From assembly GCA_903896925.1 (NCBI GenBank), contig CAITZM010000175.1, positions 92,579-156,578 of the forward strand: 64,000 nt of DNA, written 5' to 3'. Both the position numbers and the translations under genes were made by a program. The notes beneath the pieces are model-generated. The model worked only from the letters and a program-made list of their open reading frames with translations, was not told the DNA's origin and did not search any database. Numbering within the stretch: the first letter of the stretch is position 1; each line of letters starts with the position of its first letter. This DNA comes from an uncultured Lentisphaerota bacterium (GTDB lineage Bacteria > Verrucomicrobiota > Kiritimatiellia > CAIQIC01). This document shows, piece after piece, positions 8,090 to 15,233 of this stretch.

Positions 8090-8992
8090 ATGAATTGGCA
8101 TGTGCGGTTGATGACAGGGCTGCTTGTCTGGTGCGGAGTGGCGGCTTGGGCCGTGGTCGCGCCGCCGCCAAACTTCACGGGCATCGTGTTGGATGATGAC
8201 CAGGCGGAATACACCGGCGAATGGGGCGACCGCGCCAAGCAAACGCCGCTGGTCGGCAAGGGCTATCACCACGACAACAACAATGAGCGGGGCCAGAAGC
8301 GCGCGTGCTTCACGCCGGACATTCCGGCGGCGGGCGCCTACGAGGTCCAGCCCGACAGCCTTGCGATCACCGACTGGTACATGGACTCGCACGCGTGCAC
8401 CACCAACAGCCGCCCGGGCTTCCGGTATGACGGCAAGCTGATCCTGACGGAGGAGTCGCGCCCGGGCCAGATTCCCTACCGCTCACTGTTGCCGCAGGGC
8501 GTGGATAATCTGCTGGTGCCGGTCTGCCTCTCCGCCACGCACATCGCGTGGGGCGCGGTGCGGCTGGAGCCGGTCTGGATGGAGATCGGCGACGCGGCCG
8601 GCTTGGCCGCCGGGCTCGCGAAGAAATACGGCGTGACGCCCGCCGCGCTGGACGCCGACCTGCTGGTGCGTGCGCTGTGCGAGGCTGGTTTCCTGGTCTC
8701 GTTCTTCAACGACAAGCAGCCGCTGTTGCCCGAACTCCAGTATTTCGGAACGAAAGGGTTCTTCCACGACTACAACGCCCGCCTTGATGAGGTCCTGCGC
8801 GCGGCTACCGCCAAGGTCTGGGCCGAGGGCTTCGCGAAGCTGCGCGCGGGGCGGCTCGATGCCAACGCCTTGGCACAGGCCGTGGCCATCGCCGAACAAG
8901 CCGAACCGGCAGCGCAGGGGACCTGTCTTACCCGCGGCGCGGTGCTCCGCCAGATGTGGATGGAGTTGAACCCAAAACGAACCAACCCATGA
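8090..8992 (+). CDS. Chimeric remnant: golvesin-like N-terminus joined to FAD-dependent oxidoreductase C-terminus
   Basis: The 300-residue product has a signal peptide (about 1-22). Residues about 28-83 (DDDQAEYTGEWGDRAKQT ... GKGYHHDNNN) read as the start of a golvesin/xanthan-lyase C-terminal-like domain. At about residue 86 it switches to LAITDWYMDSHACT and PYRSLLPQGVDNLLVPVCLSATHIAWGAVRLEPVWMEIGDAAG, which is the C-terminal part of secreted FAD-dependent oxidoreductases. The rest of the golvesin domain and the GxGxxG FAD-binding core are missing, although the frame is intact. An internal deletion or assembly collapse is likely, so enzyme activity is doubtful. The stop overlaps the next start (ATGA), so translation may still matter for coupling. 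Confidence 0.65.
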   Translation: MNWHVRLMTGLLVWCGVAAWAVVAPPPNFTGIVLDDDQAEYTGEWGDRAKQTPLVGKGYHHDNNNERGQKRACFTPDIPAAGAYEVQPDSLAITDWYMDSHACTTNSRPGFRYDGKLILTEESRPGQIPYRSLLPQGVDNLLVPVCLSATHIAWGAVRLEPVWMEIGDAAGLAAGLAKKYGVTPAALDADLLVRALCEAGFLVSFFNDKQPLLPELQYFGTKGFFHDYNARLDEVLRAATAKVWAEGFAKLRAGRLDANALAQAVAIAEQAEPAAQGTCLTRGAVLRQMWMELNPKRTNP

Positions 8993-10443
8993 AGAAATTC
9001 ACCCTAAAACTGATGATGTTGTTGGCCGTTTTCGCCTGCGGGACCGCGTGGGCGGACACGCTGAAGCCGCGGTATCTGTTTCTCGATCCGGCCCTGTTGC
9101 CGGAGATGGACAGGGTCGCGCTCCACGTCAACCCGCCGCAGCAGCGCGAACTCGTCATCCGCCCTGACCAGCCGTGGGAACAGTTGATGATCACCTTCTA
9201 TCTCACCATCCGCGAGGAGGGGGGCACGCTGCGGATGTGGTACACCTGCCGTGACAAGGCCAAGCGGCCCAACGTGGGTTATGCCGAATCGCGCGATGGC
9301 ATCCACTGGACGAAACCCAGCCTGGGCCTGGTCGACTACGCGGGCAGCAAGGAGAACAACCTCGTGGGCCTGACCTCGCTCGAGGGCGCGGTGATGGTGG
9401 ATCCCAACGTACCGGCGCAGGAGCGCTACACCTATGTGACCCATCAATGGAAGGAAGGCCTGGTCCGGTTTTATTCCCCCGATGGGCTCCACTGGCAGCG
9501 CGACAAGACCACCTTGCTGCGCCTCGGTGCGGACACGCAGAACATCACGTTCTGGGACGAGCGACTCCAGAAATACGTCCTCTATCTGCGCGGCTGGCAG
9601 CGGGGCGCGGACAAGAAGCTCTATCGCACCGTCGTGCGCACGGAGCTGCCCAACCTGACCACGCCGCTGACGAACGCCCCTTCGCGCACAAGCCTGTTTC
9701 CTTGGGGCAAGGACAACATCGCCGTGATTGGCCACGAGTTCCCGACGGTGTTCACCGCTGACGAAAACGATCCGCCGAACAGCGACGTGTATACCATCGC
9801 CGCCCAGCCTTACCCGCTCGACAACCGCTGGTATCTCGGCTTCCCTTCGATGTTCCAGCGCGAGCAGCGTATCAGCGACGGCCGGCTGGAGGTGCAGTTC
9901 ATCGGCAGCCGCGACGGCAGCACGTGGCAGCGCTACGACCGCACGCCCTATGTGCCCCTGGGCCTGGCCGGTTCACCGAGCGCGAACATGACCTTCATGG
10001 GCGCCGGCCTCATCGTGCGCGGCGATGAGATCTGGCAGTACGGCACCGGCTATGCCTCGCACCACGGCGACGCGGCCGCGCGCGAGCGCCAGACGGATGG
10101 CGTCATCTATCGCTACGTCCAACGCGTGGACGGCTTTGTCTCGCTCGATTTCGGGGCGTCGGCGGGCCGGTGCATCACCGCGCCCGTGCCCGTGGCTGGC
10201 ACACGCCTGCTGCTCAACGTGGATACCGGCGCGCTGGGCTGCCTGCGCGTGGCCTTGTTGGACGCCGCGGGGCATCCGCTCGCCGGTTTCAGTGCCGACG
10301 ATTGCACCGTGTTGCGCACGAACTCCACGCATGCCGAGGTGGCGTGGAAGGACCGCGGCGATGTGGCCACGCTCAAGGATCGGGACGTGCGCGTGTCGTT
10401 CACCGGTTCGCGCGCCAAGCTCTACAGCTTCCGCTTCGAATGA
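8989..10443 (+). CDS. Secreted five-bladed beta-propeller glycosidase-like protein (paralogue 1)
   Basis: A 484-residue protein with a signal peptide (about 1-22, ending AWA). Repeating units such as LRMWYTCRD, YAESRDGIHWTKPSLGLVDY and RFYSPDGLHWQRDK are the blade motifs of GH32/43/117-type five-bladed propellers. The C-terminal 100 residues form a beta-sandwich like that of GH32. It probably acts on arabinose, fructose or anhydrogalactose linkages outside the cytoplasm. I chose the ATG at 8989 because it overlaps the stop of the preceding gene in an ATGA junction and starts the signal peptide. The next gene is a clear paralogue with the same DQPWE block near residue 55. Exact family uncertain. 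Confidence 0.75.
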   Translation: MKKFTLKLMMLLAVFACGTAWADTLKPRYLFLDPALLPEMDRVALHVNPPQQRELVIRPDQPWEQLMITFYLTIREEGGTLRMWYTCRDKAKRPNVGYAESRDGIHWTKPSLGLVDYAGSKENNLVGLTSLEGAVMVDPNVPAQERYTYVTHQWKEGLVRFYSPDGLHWQRDKTTLLRLGADTQNITFWDERLQKYVLYLRGWQRGADKKLYRTVVRTELPNLTTPLTNAPSRTSLFPWGKDNIAVIGHEFPTVFTADENDPPNSDVYTIAAQPYPLDNRWYLGFPSMFQREQRISDGRLEVQFIGSRDGSTWQRYDRTPYVPLGLAGSPSANMTFMGAGLIVRGDEIWQYGTGYASHHGDAAARERQTDGVIYRYVQRVDGFVSLDFGASAGRCITAPVPVAGTRLLLNVDTGALGCLRVALLDAAGHPLAGFSADDCTVLRTNSTHAEVAWKDRGDVATLKDRDVRVSFTGSRAKLYSFRFE

Positions 10444-11900
10444 GGACCATGAGGCTCACCGGTTTCATCCTGTTGCTCGCCTGCTGCGGCCTGGCGCAGG
10501 CCGGGGAGGTCGTGCCGCGGCCCATCGCGTTGCGCGAGCTGCCGCTGCTGTTCGCCGACGATGGCGGCATCGCCATGCGCACCAACGTCACGCGTGCACT
10601 GCATCCGGCGCGCACGCGCAGTGCGCCCGTGCTCGAGGCCGACCAGCCGTGGGAAGCGTCGCGCGTCTACGTCTATGGTTCGGTCTATTTCGACGAGGCC
10701 ACGCACCAGCTCCGTCTCTGGTACATGAGCCGCGCGCAAGCGTTCAAGGGCGACGCCGTGCTCTACGCCACGAGCGCCGATGGCGTACACTGGCTCAAGC
10801 CCGCGCTCGGCCTGCACGCGTTCGCGGGCACGCAGACGAACAACATCGTCTTCGGCATCCACAGCCCCAGCGTGCTGCTCGACAGGCGCGAGCCGGACCC
10901 GGCGAAACGCTACAAGCTGCTCGGCTCGGGGACGGGCGGCTATCACGCCGCTTTTTCTGCCGATGGCTTGCACTGGACGCGCTACGCAAGCAATCCCGTG
11001 CTGAAATTTGGCGACACCATCACGCTGGCGCAGGATCCCGCGACCGGCGAGTACCTGGCCTACCACAAGCGACCCGCCACGGTGCGCGGGTTTGGGCGCC
11101 GCGTCGTGTGGCTGGCGCGCAGCCGCGACTTCCAGACCTGGACGGAGCCGGAACTGGTCTTCGCACCCGACGCCGCCGATGACGCGTGGGCCGCCGCACC
11201 GCAGCAGCGCACGGAGGTGTACAACATGTCCGTCTTCCCGCACGCCGCCGGCTTCATCGGACTGCCGACGATGTTCCGCGTCACCGCCGCGCGGCGGCCG
11301 AAGGCCGGACTTACGCCCGGCCAGAGCCCCGACGATGGCCCGATCGAGGTCCAACTCGCCACCAGCCCCGACGGCCGCGCGTGGCAGCGCACCGAGCCGC
11401 GGCTGAACATGATCGGGTGCGGAGCGCCCGGTACGTTCGATGGCGGTGCGATCCTTGGCGTCTCCAGCACCTCCGTGGATGTCGGCGACGAAACGTGGGT
11501 CTATTACACCGCGCTGACCACGACCCACGGCGGCGCGCTGCCGGCCAAACGCCTCTCGATCGGTCGCGCCGAGTGGCGACGCCACGGCTTCGTCTCGCTC
11601 GATGCAGGTGCCGCCGTGGGACGCATCGAGACCAAACCTGTGCATTGTGGCGCGGCGGCGCTGATCCTCAACGCCGATGCCAGCCGGGGACAAGTGCGTG
11701 TGGCGCTGCTCGAAGCGGATGGTCGGCCCATGCCCGGTTGCAGCCTGGCCGACTGCACGCCTCTGACGGCCGATGCGACGCGCTGGGTCGTCCGCTGGCA
11801 AAACGCCGCCAACGTTCCCACCAATCGGCCCGTCCGTGTCGTCGTGGAACTGACCAACGCCCGGCTCTTCAGCCTTGCCAGCGATACGCCGCGTCCTTAA
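10440..11900 (+). CDS. Secreted five-bladed beta-propeller glycosidase-like protein (paralogue 2)
   Basis: A 486-residue paralogue of the gene upstream. It has a signal peptide (RLTGFILLLACCGLAQA), the shared DQPWE motif, LRLWYMSRAQ, YATSADGVHWLKPALGL and AFSADGLHWTRYA blades, and the same C-terminal sandwich (HGFVSLDAGAAVGRIETKPV). The ATG at 10440 overlaps the preceding stop (ATGA); a second ATG nine bases on is also possible. The pair probably arose by tandem duplication and is translated from one mRNA with the remnant at 8090. Sequence divergence suggests the two do not act on identical linkages. Confidence 0.75.
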   Translation: MRTMRLTGFILLLACCGLAQAGEVVPRPIALRELPLLFADDGGIAMRTNVTRALHPARTRSAPVLEADQPWEASRVYVYGSVYFDEATHQLRLWYMSRAQAFKGDAVLYATSADGVHWLKPALGLHAFAGTQTNNIVFGIHSPSVLLDRREPDPAKRYKLLGSGTGGYHAAFSADGLHWTRYASNPVLKFGDTITLAQDPATGEYLAYHKRPATVRGFGRRVVWLARSRDFQTWTEPELVFAPDAADDAWAAAPQQRTEVYNMSVFPHAAGFIGLPTMFRVTAARRPKAGLTPGQSPDDGPIEVQLATSPDGRAWQRTEPRLNMIGCGAPGTFDGGAILGVSSTSVDVGDETWVYYTALTTTHGGALPAKRLSIGRAEWRRHGFVSLDAGAAVGRIETKPVHCGAAALILNADASRGQVRVALLEADGRPMPGCSLADCTPLTADATRWVVRWQNAANVPTNRPVRVVVELTNARLFSLASDTPRP

Positions 11901-11940
11901 GCCATTGCGTTGAGAATGCCTTTTCGCGAGGCATCGTCTT

Positions 11941-12013
11941 TGTGGGTGGGGTTTCCAGCCCCGCGCTCATGGCCGTGTGGTTCTATTTCGCGGGGCTGGA
12001 AGCCCCGCCCACA
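11941..12013. repeat. Inverted repeat, GGGGC-TTCCAGCCCC type
   Basis: The left arm (11941-11965) and right arm (about 11989-12013) are near-perfect inverted copies of a unit that reads GTGGG, then a GGGG(C/T)TTCCAGCCCC core, then GCG. Single copies of the unit occur at 28757-28778 and 47745-47769. Confidence 0.75.
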
Positions 12014-12031
12014 CAGGTCGATTTTCTGTTG

Positions 12032-12082
12032 CTGTAGCGGCGACCTGGGGTCGCCGACGGCGGTCGCAGAACGCAGCTACAG
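12032..12082. repeat. Variable-arm palindrome cassette with CTGTAG/CTACAG ends
   Basis: The ends are CTGTAG (12032-12037) and CTACAG (12077-12082). The inner hairpin CGGCGACC-tgg-GGTCGCCG lies at 12038-12056. Confidence 0.75.
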
Positions 12083-12137
12083 AAGATGCTGTTCCTGTTT
12101 TCCCGATTTCCTCATTCATTTCTCCGCGAGCCCCCGC

Positions 12138-12143
12138 TACACT
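12138..12143 (+). promoter_or_regulatory. -10 box TACACT of the sialidase-like gene, leaderless
   Basis: TACACT ends six bases before the ATG at 12150. The flanks match the promoter at 8078 (GCTACACTGC). The -35 region is weak. Confidence 0.5.
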
Positions 12144-12149
12144 GCGGTC

Positions 12150-13286
12150 ATGAATTCAATCATGCGGGTGTGGGCAGGGCTGCTCATGGCGGCTGGGGCG
12201 GCGCGGGCGGCGGAACTTCCGGTGGTGGACCTGTCGGGCGATGAGTCGCGGCGCGTGGTCATCGCGCAGGGCACCGACAAGATCTATCAGGGGCATCCGA
12301 CGACGCTGCTGCTGCCGGATGGCAAAACCCTTTTCGCCGTGTGGACGCTCGGCCACGGCGGCTCGTCCGGCCCGATGGCACGGAGCGACGATGGCGGCAA
12401 GACCTGGACGCGGATGGACGACCAACTGCCGGCCGGCTTCAAGTCGCACCATAACTGCCCCAGCATCTATCGCCTGCTGGATCCGCAGGGCAAGGCGCGG
12501 CTGTGGGTCTTCTCGGCGTGGCGCGGCACGCGCGGCGGGCCGGATGCGATGCCCAGCATCATGAGCGAGGATGACGGCAAGACGTGGAAGGAAATGCCGC
12601 CGCTCGGCGAAAAATTCAAATGCGTGATGACCTTCAGCAGCATCGTGAGGCTCAAGGATGGCTCCTACCTCGGCCTCTATCACCGCGGCCCCGGCGGGGC
12701 CGACAAGGCGCCGCTGGGCGTGCTCCAGACGATCACGAAGGACGGCGGCTTCACCTGGTCGGAGCCGCGCACGGTCGCGAAAGTTGCCGGCAAGAATCTG
12801 TGCGAGCCGTTTGTCTTCCGCGCACCCGAGGGCGGCGAGCTGTGCGCCCTGCTGCGCGAGAACACGCACAAAGGTTGCAGCATGCTGATGTTCAGCCGCG
12901 ATGAGGGCGCCACGTGGAGCGAGCCCAAGGACACGCCGTGGGGCCTGACCGGCGACCGCCACATGGGCGTGCAGACGAAGGACGGCCGGCTCGTGGTCGC
13001 CTTCCGCGACCAGGCGCCGGGCAGCGCCACCAAGGGCCACTTCGTCGCGTGGGTCGGCACCTACGACGACATCAAGCTGGGCAAACCCGGCCAATATCGC
13101 ATCAAGCTGCTCCACAGCTACGCCGCCGGCGATTGCGGCTATCCGGGACTGGAACTGCTGCCCGATGGCACGCTGGTCGCCACCACCTACATCAAGTACC
13201 GCCCCGGCGCCGAGAAGCAATCGGATGTGAGCACGCGCTTCACGCTGGCCGAGACCGACCGGCTCGCCGCCGTCAGCCAGAAATAA
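12150..13286 (+). CDS. Secreted sialidase/BNR-repeat-like protein
   Basis: A 378-residue exported protein (signal peptide about 1-22, ending ARA). It has Asp-box (BNR) repeats SDDGGKTW, EDDGKTW, KDGGFTW and SRDEGATW spread through a six-bladed propeller, which is the sialidase superfamily fold. An arginine-rich start of a true sialidase (RIP motif) is not evident; it has RRVVIAQGTDKIYQGHPTTLLLPDGKTL, as in exo-sialidase-like proteins of PVC bacteria whose substrates are mostly unknown. It stands alone behind two inverted repeats with a leaderless-type promoter. It fits the surrounding set of secreted glycosidases. Confidence 0.75.
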   Translation: MNSIMRVWAGLLMAAGAARAAELPVVDLSGDESRRVVIAQGTDKIYQGHPTTLLLPDGKTLFAVWTLGHGGSSGPMARSDDGGKTWTRMDDQLPAGFKSHHNCPSIYRLLDPQGKARLWVFSAWRGTRGGPDAMPSIMSEDDGKTWKEMPPLGEKFKCVMTFSSIVRLKDGSYLGLYHRGPGGADKAPLGVLQTITKDGGFTWSEPRTVAKVAGKNLCEPFVFRAPEGGELCALLRENTHKGCSMLMFSRDEGATWSEPKDTPWGLTGDRHMGVQTKDGRLVVAFRDQAPGSATKGHFVAWVGTYDDIKLGKPGQYRIKLLHSYAAGDCGYPGLELLPDGTLVATTYIKYRPGAEKQSDVSTRFTLAETDRLAAVSQK

Positions 13287-13674
13287 AGCTCCACACCCTG
13301 CGCAGGGCGAACCAGGGAACGCTGCCATGAAGGCATTGCTGGTGCCCTGTTCATTGCGGAGATGTGCGTCATGGAACGGCGGTCGGGCTTGTCCTGTGCC
13401 CGTTTAGGCCCGGGTCCGTTTGCTTCGGGTTGCGGCGTGCGTGGCGTGGACCGGAACGCGGGCGCGCTTTTCGCGTCCGTCCGGTGGCGTGCGTAATATA
13501 TATTCATCAATAACCTTCTTGTCTTATTGGCGCTTTTTCAAAGTGTCGTTTTTTGCACGAAGCGGTACGAACCTTGACAAGTGTTTTGTGAATCGGTAAG
13601 GATGTGATGAGATAAGAAACAACTTGGCAGTTAGCCCTTTAGCTGCCCACCGAACGTTTCACCAAGGTAGGGTC
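13287..13674. other. Spacer holding the hdr-mvh operon promoter region
   Basis: AT-richer than its surroundings (13490-13620). It holds the putative promoter at 13574-13602. No palindrome cassette and no ORF with coding character were seen. Confidence 0.6.
13574..13602 (+). promoter_or_regulatory. Putative promoter of the hdr-mvh operon
   Basis: A perfect TTGACA (13574-13579), a 17-base spacer, then a weak -10 (TAAGGA, 13597-13602). The mRNA would have a leader of about 65 bases ending in the Shine-Dalgarno AAGGTAGGG before the ATG at 13675. Unlike many genes here, this one is not leaderless. Confidence 0.45.
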
Positions 13675-14313
13675 ATGAAAATTGAACGGACCATCAAGTA
13701 TGAGGCGGACCGGGTCAAGGGTTTCGGCGACGAGGTCAGCAGCGTACCCGGCTGCGAGAAGTTGCAAGCCTGTATCCAGTGCGGCACGTGCTCCGGCGTG
13801 TGCCCGCTGAGCATCTACATGGATTACTCCCCGCGCCAGGTGATGGCCATGGTGCGGTCGGATTTCAAAAACGAGGTACTCACGAGCCACACCGTCTGGC
13901 TGTGTGCATCATGTTATCAGTGTACGGTGGATTGCCCGCGCGAGATCCGCATCACCGATATCATGTATGAGCTCAAGCAGCGTGCGCTCCAGGAGGGCAT
14001 CTATCCGAAGAAGTTCTCCATCCCCGTGCTCGCCAAGGAATTCTACAAGATGGTCTACCGCTACGGCCGCGTCAGCGAGAACCTCCTGGCCATGACGATG
14101 TTCCTGAAGTCGAGCCCGCTGGAGGCGCTGAAGATGTGGCGGCTCGGGCTGGGCCTGATCCTGCGCGGCCGCTTCCCGCTCACGCTGGAGAAGATCAAGC
14201 GCCGCGACGAACTCGGCCGCATGATGAAGGTGGTGGACCAGGTGAAGATCAACAAGCTGCATGATGAACTGAAACAGGCACGCCAACATGTGGCGGCCAG
14301 GAGCCAGGCATGA
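13675..14313 (+). CDS. hdrC: Heterodisulfide reductase subunit C (HdrC)
   Basis: A 212-residue ferredoxin-like subunit with two [4Fe-4S] motifs: CIQCGTCSGVCP (Cys33, 36, 39, 43) and CASCYQCTVDCP (Cys77, 80, 83, 87). HdrC carries electrons between HdrA and HdrB in the soluble Hdr complex. The ATG at 13675 has the site AAGGTAGGG seven bases upstream. Its stop overlaps hdrB in ATGA. The helical stretch about 125-185 is usual for bacterial HdrC. This is the first gene of a six-gene cluster that encodes a complete MvhADG-HdrABC complex. Confidence 0.93.
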   Translation: MKIERTIKYEADRVKGFGDEVSSVPGCEKLQACIQCGTCSGVCPLSIYMDYSPRQVMAMVRSDFKNEVLTSHTVWLCASCYQCTVDCPREIRITDIMYELKQRALQEGIYPKKFSIPVLAKEFYKMVYRYGRVSENLLAMTMFLKSSPLEALKMWRLGLGLILRGRFPLTLEKIKRRDELGRMMKVVDQVKINKLHDELKQARQHVAARSQA

Positions 14314-15197
14314 CCACGAAATATTCCTATTTCCCGGGGTGCTCGCTCAAGGGCATCGGCCGCGCCTACGAGGAGAGCCTGTTGCCGGTCCTGCGCGCAT
14401 TGGACGTGGAGTTGGAGGAACTGGAGGACTGGAACTGCTGCGGCGCGACGGCCTACATGGCGATTGACGAGGTCAAGGCCTGTGTGCTTGCCTCGCGCAA
14501 CCTGGCGATGGCAGAGAAGCTGGGCCACAAGGAGCTGGTCGCGCCGTGCAGCGCCTGTTATCTGGTGTTGAACAAGACGAAGCACTACCTGCAGGATTCG
14601 CCCGCCGTGCGCGGCGTCATCGAAAAGGCGCTGGCCGAGGTCAACATGACCTACAGCGGCAACACGCCGGTGCGGCATCCGCTGGATGTGATGATCCATA
14701 GCATCGGCCTCGACGCGATCAAACAGCGCGTCAAGCGCCCCTTGACCGGGCTGAAAGTGGCGCCCTACTACGGCTGCCAGATCGTGCGGCCCTATTCAAC
14801 CTTCGATGACCAGTATAACCCGACGACGATGGACCGGCTGCTGGAGGCGATCGGCTGTACGATCGTGCATTTCCCGCTCAAGACCCGCTGCTGCGGCGCG
14901 AGCCTGACGGGCACGTTGCCCGAACCGGGACTGCTGTGCGCCCGGGACATTCTCGCGGAAGCCATCACGCGGGGCGCCGACCTGATCGCCACCGTCTGTC
15001 CGCTGTGCCAGTTCAACCTGGACGGCTATCACGACAAGATCGCCAAGAAGTGGGGGCCGCACCGGATCCCGACGGTCTATTTTACGCAGTTGATGGGCCT
15101 GGCCTTCGGGCTGGGCGAACGCGAGTTGGGCCTGCACCGGGGGTTCGTTCCGATGCAGCCGCTGCCGGCTCCCGTGCCGGTCGGGGTGGGGGTGTGA
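14310..15197 (+). CDS. hdrB: Heterodisulfide reductase subunit B (HdrB)
   Basis: A 295-residue protein with two CCG domains: CSLKG...NCCGATAY...CSACY in the first half and GCQIVRP...CCGASLTG...CPLCQFNLD in the second. These cysteines hold the two non-cubane [4Fe-4S] clusters that cleave the disulfide substrate in methanogens. A bacterium without CoM-S-S-CoB must use another acceptor, which the sequence does not reveal. The start overlaps the hdrC stop by four bases. The C-terminus is Pro/Val-rich and slightly longer than in archaeal homologues. Confidence 0.93.
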   Translation: MTTKYSYFPGCSLKGIGRAYEESLLPVLRALDVELEELEDWNCCGATAYMAIDEVKACVLASRNLAMAEKLGHKELVAPCSACYLVLNKTKHYLQDSPAVRGVIEKALAEVNMTYSGNTPVRHPLDVMIHSIGLDAIKQRVKRPLTGLKVAPYYGCQIVRPYSTFDDQYNPTTMDRLLEAIGCTIVHFPLKTRCCGASLTGTLPEPGLLCARDILAEAITRGADLIATVCPLCQFNLDGYHDKIAKKWGPHRIPTVYFTQLMGLAFGLGERELGLHRGFVPMQPLPAPVPVGVGV

Positions 15198-15233
15198 GGC
15201 GCAACGCGGGACTTTCCCGGTGGAGCAAAGCAC

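Noticed and set aside
8090..8992. Functional FAD-dependent oxidoreductase
   Set aside because: The dinucleotide-binding GxGxxG and most of the catalytic domain are absent.
12150..13286. Firm call of a sialidase
   Set aside because: Asp-boxes are clear, but the arginine triad and RIP motif could not be seen, so only the fold is claimed.
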